Positions 31,660 to 39,088 of a stretch of DNA of 41,598 nt are shown here, piece by piece. Source of the DNA: Eisenbergiella porci (GTDB lineage: Bacteria > Bacillota > Clostridia > Lachnospirales > Lachnospiraceae); contig NZ_VUMI01000049.1 in NCBI RefSeq assembly GCF_009696275.1, forward strand, positions 1-41,598, given 5' to 3'. A program made the position numbers and the translations under genes. Positions within the stretch are counted from its first letter, which is position 1, and each line of letters starts with the position of its first letter. The notes under the pieces are model-generated. The model had not been told where the DNA came from, did not search any database, and saw nothing but the letters and a program-made list of their open reading frames with translations.

Positions 31660-31762
31660 AACTGATATAAGCCCTCAACAAGCATATTGTATCAGTTCCC
31701 GGTATATTTTACAAGCTTACCGGGCATTTTTATGCCCAATTTTAAAGAAAGGACTGATACAA
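31660..31762 (+). promoter_or_regulatory. structured leader of the integrase mRNA
   Basis: Several mutually exclusive stems: AACTGATA (31660-31667) with TATCAGTT (31690-31697); TTGTATCAGT (31687-31696) with ACTGATACAA (31753-31762), which covers the bases just before and into the start codon; CCCGGTA (31698-31704) with TACCGGG (31719-31725); and GGGCAT-TTTT-ATGCCC (31723-31738). The second pairing would hide the integrase start, the others would free it. Confidence 0.5.
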
Positions 31763-33051
31763 TGGCACGAATAAGAAAAGGCGAACTGCCCAGCGGCAAC
31801 ATTCGAAAACAAGTATTTGATCACTTTGAACCTCTGTTTGATGATACCGGACGCCCTATCATCGATCCCAAAACAGGCAAACAGAAGAAAAAACGGGTAT
31901 ACATCTCCATAACCAGAAGTTCAGTAGATGAAGTCAATCTTGCTAAAGCTGAAGTAAAAATAAATAAGGCTTCCAAAAAACAACCAGCAAATATCACCTT
32001 ACGTGAGGTAATTGAGAAATATATCTCTTCTTCCGATGCAGTACTATCTCCTACAACAGTAAGAGGATATAATACCATTTTAAATAATGCCTTCGTCTCT
32101 ATTATGGATATGAAAATTTCTAAATTGAGTACTGAGACTTTAAAGGAAGCAGTTAACCAGGAAGCCAAGCGGATGACCAGAGGGAAAAAACCGCATCGTA
32201 TATCAGCCAAAACTGTCAGCAATGAATACGGCTTGATTGCTGCCGTCTTAAATATATATGCCCCCAGTCTCGATACCTCCGTAAAGCTGCCGGCCAGAAA
32301 TCCTAAAAAACACGAATTATCTCCGCCAGATATAATTTTCAATATGGTAAAAGGAACAGAGATAGAGCTCCCGGTACTACTTGCTATGTGGCTTTCTTTT
32401 TCCATCTCAGAAATTAAGGGTCTGTATAAATCAAAATCCATATCCAGCAATGGTGATTATATCTCTATTGTTCAGGTAACTGTTAAAGTTGGGAAAAAAG
32501 AAATAACAAAGGATAATGCAAAACAGATAACACGTCACAGAACGCACCGTATCCCTGCATACATCAAAGATTTGATTGCCAAGGTAGAAACAGACCAGTT
32601 GGTAACATTAAGCGCTTCTGCAGTCTCTAATCGTTTTAAACGCCTGGTCCTGAAATATAAAATTCCGTATATGACTTTTCATGATTTACGACACGTAAAT
32701 GCCTCTGTTATGACTCTCCTGAATATTCCGGATAAATATGCCCAGGAACGTGGTGGTTGGAAAACGGATGCTGTAATGAAGGGTACATATATGCAAACCT
32801 TCACCCGGGCCAGGGTTGAAGTAGATGATACCATAGATAACTACTTTGAATCCCTACTCTTCGGCACTCCGGAAAGCATAGACCAAAAGTATAAAGCATG
32901 GCTGCTACTGTTTGATATGGAAGATAATTCAGAAAATAAAATACTTTACAATTCCTTTATGGCTCAAAAAGAACGCATAATTCTTCTTCTCTCAGATACA
33001 GAATCTCAAAAAGTGCAACACGAAATGCAACACGAAAAGAAAAACCCCTGA
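31762..33051 (+). CDS. prophage tyrosine integrase
   Basis: 429 residues from ATG at 31762 with GAAAGGA upstream; the frame runs 25 codons further up, but through leader structures. N-terminal AP2-like/arm-binding region, then a SAM-like core-binding domain (about 85-180), then the catalytic domain: HDLRH (H307, R310), GGWKTDAVM with W for the usual His, and Y343 in GTYMQTF. At the box I position the sequence is SFSISEIKGL, with S214 where Arg is normal. The C-terminus has a QHEMQHE repeat. It ends 20 bases before the tRNA-Leu 3' end, consistent with integration into that tRNA. Confidence 0.92.
   Translation: MARIRKGELPSGNIRKQVFDHFEPLFDDTGRPIIDPKTGKQKKKRVYISITRSSVDEVNLAKAEVKINKASKKQPANITLREVIEKYISSSDAVLSPTTVRGYNTILNNAFVSIMDMKISKLSTETLKEAVNQEAKRMTRGKKPHRISAKTVSNEYGLIAAVLNIYAPSLDTSVKLPARNPKKHELSPPDIIFNMVKGTEIELPVLLAMWLSFSISEIKGLYKSKSISSNGDYISIVQVTVKVGKKEITKDNAKQITRHRTHRIPAYIKDLIAKVETDQLVTLSASAVSNRFKRLVLKYKIPYMTFHDLRHVNASVMTLLNIPDKYAQERGGWKTDAVMKGTYMQTFTRARVEVDDTIDNYFESLLFGTPESIDQKYKAWLLLFDMEDNSENKILYNSFMAQKERIILLLSDTESQKVQHEMQHEKKNP
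33014..33037 (+). repeat. tandem 12-bp repeat in the end of the integrase gene
   Basis: TGCAACACGAAA at 33014-33025 is repeated exactly at 33026-33037, encoding a QHEMQHE tail. It lies within 35-60 bp of the tRNA 3' end, where integrase arm sites could be. Confidence 0.6.
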
Positions 33052-33067
33052 TAAACTCAGGGGTTTT
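33041..33067. terminator. bidirectional terminator between integrase and tRNA-Leu
   Basis: AAAACCCCTGA, five-base loop, TCAGGGGTTTT: a perfect stem with A and U runs on both sides. The integrase stop codon is inside the left arm. It serves the integrase from the left and the tRNA from the right. Confidence 0.85.
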
Positions 33068-33100
33068 GCACTGCCGGCGGCGGGACTTGAACCCGCACGT
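33052..33100. other. inferred right attachment site of the prophage (att)
   Basis: The integrase gene ends next to the 3' end of tRNA-Leu, and gene content changes from phage to host metabolism exactly here. The core is therefore expected in the 3' part of the tRNA (from 33072 upward). The matching copy at the other prophage end lies outside the window, so core limits cannot be set. Confidence 0.45.
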
Positions 33101-33154
33101 GGTTGCCCACAACAGATTTTGAGTCTGCCTCGTCTGCCATTCCGACACGCCGGC
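33072..33154 (-). tRNA. tRNA-Leu (anticodon CAA)
   Basis: 83 bases. Acceptor stem GCCGGCG/CGCCGGC with discriminator A; anticodon stem GCAGA/TCTGT around loop CTCAAAA, so anticodon CAA (reads UUG). A long variable arm (class II) with TGGGCAACCA is present, and the T arm carries GGTTCAAGTCC. CCA is not encoded: the bases after the discriminator are GTG. Promoter at 33192-33220 and terminator at 33041-33067. Confidence 0.95.
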
Positions 33155-33158
33155 GCAT

Positions 33159-33185
33159 CGGCTGATTGGAATTCCAATTCAGCCG
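33159..33185 (-). repeat. hairpin in the tRNA leader
   Basis: A nearly perfect palindrome CGGCTGATTGG-AATT-CCAATTCAGCCG (one extra base) ends four bases before the 5' end of tRNA-Leu. In the precursor RNA it would form a stem immediately ahead of the RNase P site. Confidence 0.6.
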
Positions 33186-33191
33186 AAATTT

Positions 33192-33220
33192 ATAATACCA
33201 TATCTGACCATTTATGACAA
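33192..33220 (-). promoter_or_regulatory. tRNA-Leu promoter
   Basis: Minus strand TTGTCA (33215-33220), 17-base spacer, TATTAT (33192-33197). Located six bases after the lysA stop codon. Confidence 0.75.
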
Positions 33221-33225
33221 GAGTT

Positions 33226-34503
33226 TTATTCCTGAAAATCAAATTTCTTATAAATATCAAAACAGTCAAAGGTAGCAAAATAATCCTTTGGCGTCTCCGC
33301 TCTCCGTATCAGCTGCACCTCTCCGTTTTCCTTCAGAAGCAGCTCCGCGGATTTCAGCTTGCCGTTATAATTATATCCCATGGCAAAGCCATGGGCCCCC
33401 GTATCATGAATTACAAGGTAATCTCCCATATCAATCCTGGGAAGCATTCTGTCTATGGCAAATTTATCATTATTTTCACAAAGCGACCCCGTCACATCAT
33501 ATTTGCAGTCACAGGGAAGGTCTTCTTTTCCAAGCACCGTAATATGGTGATATGCGCCGTACATGGCAGGGCGCATGAGATTTACGGCACAGGCGTCACA
33601 GCCGATATATTCCTTGTGTGTATGCTTTTCATGGATCGCCTGCGTTACCAGATGTCCGTAAGGCGCCATCATAAATCTTCCCAGCTCCGTATAAATAGCC
33701 ACATCTCCCATCCCGGCAGGCACAAGAACCTCTTCAAATACCTTTCTCACACCTTCTCCAATGGCCAGAATATCATTTTCAGCCTGATCCGGAAGATAAG
33801 GGACCCCTATCCCTCCGGACAGATTAATAAAACGAATATCCGCGCCGGTTTCCTTCTCCAGCCTGACTGCCAGCTCAAACATTTCCTTTGCCAGCATGGG
33901 ATAATATTCATTCGTCACCGTATTGCTTGCAAGAAAAGCATGGATTCCGAAATGCTTCACGCCTTTTTCCTTCAGCATACGGAAGCCTTCAAACATCTGC
34001 TCCGTAGTAAAACCGTATTTCGCATCTCCCGGATTATCCATGATACTGTTGCTTATTTTAAAAACACCGCCCGGGTTATAACGGCAGCTCATCGTTTCCG
34101 GAAGTCTGCCCAGGATATCCTCCAGAAATTCTATATGCGTAATATCATCCAGATTGATGGTAGCGCCCAGCTTAGCGGCATAGGCGAACTCCTCCGCAGG
34201 CGTATCATTGGAGGAAAACATGATATTTTCTCCGGTCACCCCCATCGCTTCGCTCAGCATCAGCTCCGTCAGGGAAGAACAGTCACAGCCGCAGCCATAA
34301 TCTCTTAAAATATCTATCAGAAACGGATTGGGCGTGGCTTTTACCGCGAAAAATTCTTTATATCCTTTGTTCCATGAGAATGCCTCTTTCAGCCTTGCGG
34401 CATTTTCACGGATTCCTTTCTCATCGTATATATGAAAGGGGGTGGGATAAGTTTTTGCAATCTCCTCCACCTGTGCTTTCGTTACGAATGGTACTTTGCT
34501 CAT
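33226..34503 (-). CDS. lysA: diaminopimelate decarboxylase
   Basis: 425 residues from ATG at 34501-34503 with AAAGGAGAAG upstream. It converts meso-diaminopimelate to L-lysine with PLP; the PLP lysine is K55 in FFAVKATPNP. The alanine racemase-like barrel shows NLSGGIGVPY (phosphate-binding Gly loop) and the C-terminal beta domain has GSLCENNDKF and HDTGAHGFAMGYNYNG, corresponding to the active-site Cys and Tyr regions of fold-III decarboxylases. Length and motifs fit LysA; a related PLP decarboxylase such as carboxynorspermidine decarboxylase is less likely. It follows a TrmB-type regulator by one base, so the two form an operon. Confidence 0.85.
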   Translation of the reverse strand: MSKVPFVTKAQVEEIAKTYPTPFHIYDEKGIRENAARLKEAFSWNKGYKEFFAVKATPNPFLIDILRDYGCGCDCSSLTELMLSEAMGVTGENIMFSSNDTPAEEFAYAAKLGATINLDDITHIEFLEDILGRLPETMSCRYNPGGVFKISNSIMDNPGDAKYGFTTEQMFEGFRMLKEKGVKHFGIHAFLASNTVTNEYYPMLAKEMFELAVRLEKETGADIRFINLSGGIGVPYLPDQAENDILAIGEGVRKVFEEVLVPAGMGDVAIYTELGRFMMAPYGHLVTQAIHEKHTHKEYIGCDACAVNLMRPAMYGAYHHITVLGKEDLPCDCKYDVTGSLCENNDKFAIDRMLPRIDMGDYLVIHDTGAHGFAMGYNYNGKLKSAELLLKENGEVQLIRRAETPKDYFATFDCFDIYKKFDFQE

Positions 34504-34504
34504 T

Positions 34505-35233
34505 TTATGCTTCTCCTTTTGCTTTCTTTTTCTTTCCGGTAAGTTCAATCAGCTTTATCTCATTGCGCATCGCTTCCTTCAGCGCATCCACAAATACCCT
34601 CTGCCCGGAATAGAGGCAGATATCCCTGGGGCTGCCGGTCAGTTCCCCCGTCAGCACATACCTGGAATCGGAAATCAGGCGCACCTGTTCTTCCTTTCCC
34701 TCTGTTTTATAGCTGACCGCGCCCTTCAGCTTCTCAGGCACCTTATCCGTGAGCAGGACCACCTTAATCCTGCGCTGCAGCAACGCTGCAATATCGCTTT
34801 CCATCCCGGAAAGCCTGGCCCCGGATGCCGAAAGGTAAATTCTTTTTTCCGCCTGCTCCATCATATGATGCATTTTGTCCAGGATCTGCTGCTCTCCCAC
34901 AATAGTGATGTAGCCGTCGCTTGGCTCATCGGCCGCAGGCATATTCTCCTTCAGCCATTTCTTAGTATTTTCCATCATACGCAGTTTATTATCGCAGAAT
35001 TCTTCCACCGGCACAGCCATGTATTTACTGCTGTTTCCTTCCAGAAGATAAGCGGCGCCCTTTTCAGCCAGCCCGGCCAGCGCATTATAGACATTGGAAC
35101 GGGAAATCCCGGTGAGCTTCGCCGCCTCATAGCCTGTCAATATACCATTTCTGTACAGACACAGATAAATAGAAGCCTCCTGCCTTGTCAGACCGAATAC
35201 CATCAGCTTTTCGATAAAACTCATCTCATCCAT
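34505..35233 (-). CDS. TrmB-family transcriptional regulator
   Basis: 242 residues, ATG at 35233 with GAGG upstream. The winged helix is at about 10-75: LTRQEASIYLCLYRNGILTG, YEAAKLTGISRSNVYNAL, then LEGNSSKYMAV. A PLD-like C-terminal sensor domain (about 105-235) is typical of TrmB proteins (KRIYLSASGARLSGMESDI, RRIKVVLLTDKVPEK). In bacteria such proteins are sugar- or metabolite-responsive. The promoter carries the palindrome GTTCCTTACAGGAAC, probably its own operator; the downstream lysA suggests a link to lysine or cell-wall precursor supply, which is inference. Confidence 0.8.
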   Translation of the reverse strand: MDEMSFIEKLMVFGLTRQEASIYLCLYRNGILTGYEAAKLTGISRSNVYNALAGLAEKGAAYLLEGNSSKYMAVPVEEFCDNKLRMMENTKKWLKENMPAADEPSDGYITIVGEQQILDKMHHMMEQAEKRIYLSASGARLSGMESDIAALLQRRIKVVLLTDKVPEKLKGAVSYKTEGKEEQVRLISDSRYVLTGELTGSPRDICLYSGQRVFVDALKEAMRNEIKLIELTGKKKKAKGEA

Positions 35234-35264
35234 AAGTTTCCTCTTTCCCGCCCCTTCTTTAGTA

Positions 35265-35279
35265 GTTCCTTACAGGAAC
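35265..35279. promoter_or_regulatory. palindromic operator at the TrmB-lysA promoter
   Basis: GTTCCT-TAC-AGGAAC, perfect six-base arms, directly downstream of the -10 box, over the expected transcription start. Confidence 0.6.
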
Positions 35280-35308
35280 ACTATAAACTGTCATATTCTT
35301 TTTGTCAA
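35280..35308 (-). promoter_or_regulatory. promoter of the TrmB-lysA operon
   Basis: Minus strand TTGACA (35303-35308), 17-base spacer, TATAGT (35280-35285). It overlaps the end of the DUF2264 remnant. Confidence 0.8.
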
Positions 35309-36754
35309 GGCCTTCCAATAATCCAGACGGTTCCATTGTGCCCTTACGCAGGTTTCTATTACCGTTACCCCTTCCATAATCCTGTATTTTACTGCAGGAA
35401 TCACTGCCTTGGGATAAAGCAGATTGGTATTGGGATCCGCGTCAATAACAACGCCCGGCTCCAAAAGCCATTCCCCTGCATCATCCATATACTCTCCCGT
35501 CACCTCACAGGATGCATAACGGTTTTTGGTCATGCGGCCCCTTCCTCCGTCCCGGCTTCATAACCGTCGTCCGGATCTGACGCAATGCCGAAGCCGCAGT
35601 CATAGGCTTCACATTCCACATTACTAACAATCCTGTGGATTCTCCGGTGTCCCCAGCTTTCCGGAAGCACCGTGTTTTTCTACCTGGATATCCGGATACG
35701 GGGACCAACTGGAAAGCTTTGCACTCCAGAAGATATGATCATCCGGCAGCATCAAAAAAGCAAAGGTTTTCAAACTCCAATAAGGCGATCCCGGACCATT
35801 ATAACGCTCTCCCATCACCAAATCCGGATATGCATATCCAATCGTTAAAATATGATCTCTGTCAAAAACAGGCTTTTTCAGCCAATCCTGCATATGACGC
35901 ACAATAAGCCCCTTAATGACCTCCACAGGATACGGATACACCCCCGCCATCAGGCAGGCAGACCAGAAGCTCACCTGGGCAAAACGATAGGTAAGGGATC
36001 TGCCGAAGGGCAGCGCCGCACCGTCTTCATCAAACCAGTAAATGAAGGTTTTTCCAAAAAGCATAGCGCGTTCCTTGTAAATCCGGCATCTTTCCGGATC
36101 CTCTTCTCCCATGACCCGCGCATAAAAAAGGCAAAAATGTATAGCAAAAGAAACATAATAATCCTTCTGCCCGGAATCCCCATCCTGATACCATCCGTCT
36201 CCCAGATAAAATTCCTCCACACCCTGCAGATACTTTTCAAGCTTCCCAGCATCATATTTTCTTTCCAGCTTCATCAGCGCAACATTCACAAGCACAGCAA
36301 AAAGGATCCAGTTGCAGACCGGAAGCTCATATTGATTGATGCCGTACAGCCAGTCCGCAAGCCGATCCTTTTCCCTGTCGGAAAGAGGATCCCACAGCTT
36401 CCCGTGCGTTAGTATCAGACCATAGGAAATAGCCGCCATCTCCACGAATTTCTGGTCAAAAGCATGAAAACCACCCCAAAATTCGTCTCCTGTAGGATCG
36501 GTTCCGGCCACCAGCCCTAATCTGTAGATTTCTTCAAACCCAGCTTCCGTACCTCCTCCTGCCCAAAAAGGCACCAGTCCCCACAATGGTCTGGAAAAGG
36601 CCTCCATAGTCTCCGCTTTCCTGTCGTAGTTCGTTGCCGTAACGCCAAGCACCAACCGGGCTTTTTCCTCACTGTAATAAAGTTTCAGCGGCTCCACAAT
36701 GGATAACAGAAGCTCCTGAAAATCCTTTTTGGAACTCCATATTTTATCAGACAT
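35291..36754 (-). pseudogene. DUF2264 family protein, disrupted
   Basis: The N-terminal 350 residues are a clear DUF2264 protein (GLVPFWAGGGTEAGFEEIY, DEFWGGFHAFDQKFVEMAAI, GDSGQKDYYVSFAIHF, GPGSPYWSLKTFAFLMLPDD), a predicted all-alpha glycoside-processing family of about 600 residues. After FWSAKL the frame jumps to a segment (SSWSPYPDIQVE) that belongs much later in the family, ends at TAG 35624, and continues in two further frames: DCGFGIASDPDDGYEAG to TGA at 35530, then PNTNLLYPKAVIPAVKY to 35291. So an internal deletion and at least two frameshifts are present. The start with GGGAGGAAAG is intact. Likely non-functional, unless the first 376 residues are stable. Confidence 0.85.
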
Positions 36755-36804
36755 CTTTCCTCCCTGTTCGCATCTGCTTATATCAGATATTCGCAGCAGT
36801 TTTA

Positions 36805-37482
36805 TCAGATATTTTCAATTTGCCAGTCTATTGGTTCCACGCCATGGCTCTTCAGGAAATCATTGGCCTGGCTGAAATGCCTGCATCCGAAAAAGCCCCT
36901 GAAGGCCGACAGCGGACTGGGGTGGGATGCCTTTAGTATCAAATGATTCGGGTTGGTCAGCATCGGAATTTTACTCTGCGCAGGACGCCCCCAAAGCATA
37001 TATACCACAGGCCTGTCCTGCCGGTTTACCGCTTCGATCACAGCATCCGTAAACTGCTCCCAGCCTCTTCCCTGATGAGAATTTGCCTGATGTGCCCTGA
37101 CCGTAAGCACCGTATTGAGCATCAGCACACCCTGGTCCGCCCATTTTTTCAAATACCCATTGTTTGGTATGTAGCAGCCCAAATCCTCATGCAGCTCCTG
37201 ATATATGTTCACCAATGACGGCGGAATCTCCTTTTGATCCGGTTTTACGGAAAAACTGAGTCCATGTGCCTGATTCACATTATGATAGGGATCCTGCCCC
37301 AGAATAACCACCTTCACCTTGCTCAGGGGGGTAAAATGAAATGCATTAAAAATATCTTCCGCAGGCGGATAGACCACATACGTGGAATACTCCTTTTTCA
37401 CAAACTGGAACAGCTGCGCATAATATGGCTTCCTGAACTCATCGCTGATTTCCTCCAGCCAGTCATTCTGTATCATTCCCAT
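36805..37482 (-). CDS. ung: uracil-DNA glycosylase
   Basis: 225 residues, normal family length, ATG at 37482 with GGGAG upstream. The catalytic water-activating loop is GQDPYH at 62-67 (D64, Y66, H67), the DNA intercalation/leucine loop is HPSPLSAFRGF with H187, and the uracil pocket strand is GVLMLNTVLTVRA. Family 1 Ung, excising uracil from DNA in base excision repair. It is the third gene of a hisH-hisF-ung run (36 bases after hisF), an unusual partner for histidine genes; co-transcription is likely but not shown. Confidence 0.97.
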   Translation of the reverse strand: MGMIQNDWLEEISDEFRKPYYAQLFQFVKKEYSTYVVYPPAEDIFNAFHFTPLSKVKVVILGQDPYHNVNQAHGLSFSVKPDQKEIPPSLVNIYQELHEDLGCYIPNNGYLKKWADQGVLMLNTVLTVRAHQANSHQGRGWEQFTDAVIEAVNRQDRPVVYMLWGRPAQSKIPMLTNPNHLILKASHPSPLSAFRGFFGCRHFSQANDFLKSHGVEPIDWQIENI

Positions 37483-37518
37483 TCTTTTATCTCCCGTCTT
37501 CCGCGCATCCGCCTGACT

Positions 37519-38280
37519 TTACAGCCGTACAGATACGCCTTTCTCATTTAAGTATTCTTTTACTTCCCTGATTTCCAGTTCCTTATAATGAAATAAGGAC
37601 GCCGCCAGAACCGCCTCTGCGCCTCCGTCTGTCAGTGCGTCGAAAAAATGCTCCAGCCTTCCCGCGCCGCCGGATGCGATAACCGGAACCGGAACCAGAT
37701 CCGCAACGCGCTTGGTCAGTTCAATGTCATATCCCGCCTTCGTACCGTCGCAGTCCATGCTTGTAAGCAGAATCTCTCCCGCACCCATCCTTGTTACCTT
37801 TTCCGCCCAGGCAAGCGCATCAATACCCATATCAATTCTGCCGCCGTTTTTATAAATATTCCAGCCGCTTCCATCGGCCCTGCGCTTAGCGTCAATAGCC
37901 ACTACAACACACTGGCTTCCAAACTTATCCGCAGCCTCGCTTATCAGCTCCGGCCTGTTGATAGCGGAGGAATTGATTGATATTTTATCCGCACCTTCAC
38001 GGAGCAGCACCCTGAAGTCCTCCACGGTACGGATGCCTCCTCCTACCGTAAAAGGAATAAAAACCTTCTCAGCCACCCTGCGCACCATATCCACAACGGT
38101 TTTTCTGTCATCCGAAGAGGCTGTTATATCCAGAAATACAAGTTCGTCTGCACCGGCCTTATCATAGGCCTCTCCTATCTCCACAGGATCACCCGCATCC
38201 TGAAGGTTTACAAAATTAACTCCCTTAACCACCCTGCCGTTTTTTACATCCAGGCAGGGGATAATTCTTTTCGTATGCAT
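37519..38280 (-). CDS. hisF: imidazole glycerol phosphate synthase, cyclase subunit
   Basis: 253 residues, complete. Canonical start [20 protein letters not shown] with catalytic D11, second catalytic D130 in VVVAIDAKR, and the phosphate-binding loops [12 protein letters not shown] and [14 protein letters not shown] of the (beta/alpha)8 barrel. It uses ammonia from HisH to convert PRFAR to imidazole glycerol phosphate and AICAR, the branch between histidine and purine synthesis. It follows hisH by 15 bases. No other his genes are seen in the window. Confidence 0.97.
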   Translation of the reverse strand: MHTKRIIPCLDVKNGRVVKGVNFVNLQDAGDPVEIGEAYDKAGADELVFLDITASSDDRKTVVDMVRRVAEKVFIPFTVGGGIRTVEDFRVLLREGADKISINSSAINRPELISEAADKFGSQCVVVAIDAKRRADGSGWNIYKNGGRIDMGIDALAWAEKVTRMGAGEILLTSMDCDGTKAGYDIELTKRVADLVPVPVIASGGAGRLEHFFDALTDGGAEAVLAASLFHYKELEIREVKEYLNEKGVSVRL

Positions 38281-38295
38281 CCGCCTATCTCCTTA

Positions 38296-38904
38296 TCATG
38301 TGAGAGAAATAAAATTCTTCAGAATTGAAAGCCCGACAGAGGAACTTTTTTCCGGATGGAACTGACATGCAAATACATTATCCTTCTCCACGGATGCATG
38401 TATCAAAGTTCCGTATTCCGTCTCCGCAGTTACAATAGAAGGCTCCGTCGCTTTCAGATAATAGGAATGGACAAAATACACATAGGGATTTTCCTCTATT
38501 CCTTCAAAAAGCCTGCCCGGATTGGGAAACGTCAGCGAATTCCAGCCGATATGCGGTATTTTAAGGACATCTTTCTCCGGAATACGCAGGATTTCCCCTT
38601 TTAAAATCCCAAGGCCCTCCACTCCCGGGCTCTCTTCGCTTCTTTCAAACAAAAGCTGCAGCCCCAGGCAGATTCCCAGAAAAGGGGTTTTGCGGCGGAT
38701 TGTCTCCTTTATCACATCCACAAGCTGGAAAGAATGAAGCTTACCCATGGCATCGCCAAAAGAACCTACCCCGGGAAGAATCACCCTGTCGGCTGCCAGG
38801 ATGCGCTCTGCGTCCCTGGTGACCTCCGTTTCTTCTCCCAAAGCCGCAAGTGCTTTCTCCACACTTCTGATGTTTCCCGCATCATAATCTATTAACGCTA
38901 TCAT
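38296..38904 (-). CDS. hisH: imidazole glycerol phosphate synthase, glutamine amidotransferase subunit
   Basis: 202 residues, ATG at 38904 with GGGAGGAAAG upstream. Class I glutamine amidotransferase with the triad C79 in GICLGLQ, H183 and E185 in FHPEKSS. The N-terminus IALIDYDAGNIRSVEKAL and oxyanion strand VILPGVGSFGDAM are typical. It supplies ammonia to HisF, encoded next. It is the first gene of the operon and is preceded by seven 16-bp tandem repeats; no clear promoter was identified within them. Confidence 0.97.
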   Translation of the reverse strand: MIALIDYDAGNIRSVEKALAALGEETEVTRDAERILAADRVILPGVGSFGDAMGKLHSFQLVDVIKETIRRKTPFLGICLGLQLLFERSEESPGVEGLGILKGEILRIPEKDVLKIPHIGWNSLTFPNPGRLFEGIEENPYVYFVHSYYLKATEPSIVTAETEYGTLIHASVEKDNVFACQFHPEKSSSVGLSILKNFISLT

Positions 38905-38914
38905 GCTTTCCTCC

Positions 38915-39026
38915 CTGCACTATCATTTTTCTGCACTATCATTTTTCTGCAATTTCATTGTCCTGCACTTTTATTTTCCAGCAAATTCATTTTTCGGTAC
39001 TTACAATTTCAGTACATTCATTTTTC
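38915..39026. repeat. seven degenerate 16-bp tandem repeats upstream of hisH
   Basis: Units start at 38915, 38931, 38947, 38963, 38979, 38995 and 39011, each 16 bases. The first two are identical (CTGCACTATCATTTTT); later units keep the CTGCA...TCATTTTT frame with increasing substitutions away from hisH. There is no spacer sequence, so it is not a CRISPR array. The run abuts the hisH ribosome binding site. Confidence 0.8.
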
Positions 39027-39088
39027 AACGCTTTATCTCATTACCGTAGTGTAGCATACTTATTCTGAACCTGCAATCCTCAGTCCAT

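Noticed and set aside
1-33070. Complete prophage with both attachment sites
   Set aside because: The window starts inside the phage; no lysis genes, no left host junction and no second copy of the tRNA-Leu 3' end were found.
33214-35563. Plus-strand frames of 364 and 355 codons opposite lysA and the TrmB gene
   Set aside because: Antisense shadows of two well supported genes; no start signals and no family resemblance.
38915-39026. CRISPR array
   Set aside because: Repeats are directly adjacent, 16 bp, degenerate and without spacers; no cas genes are present.
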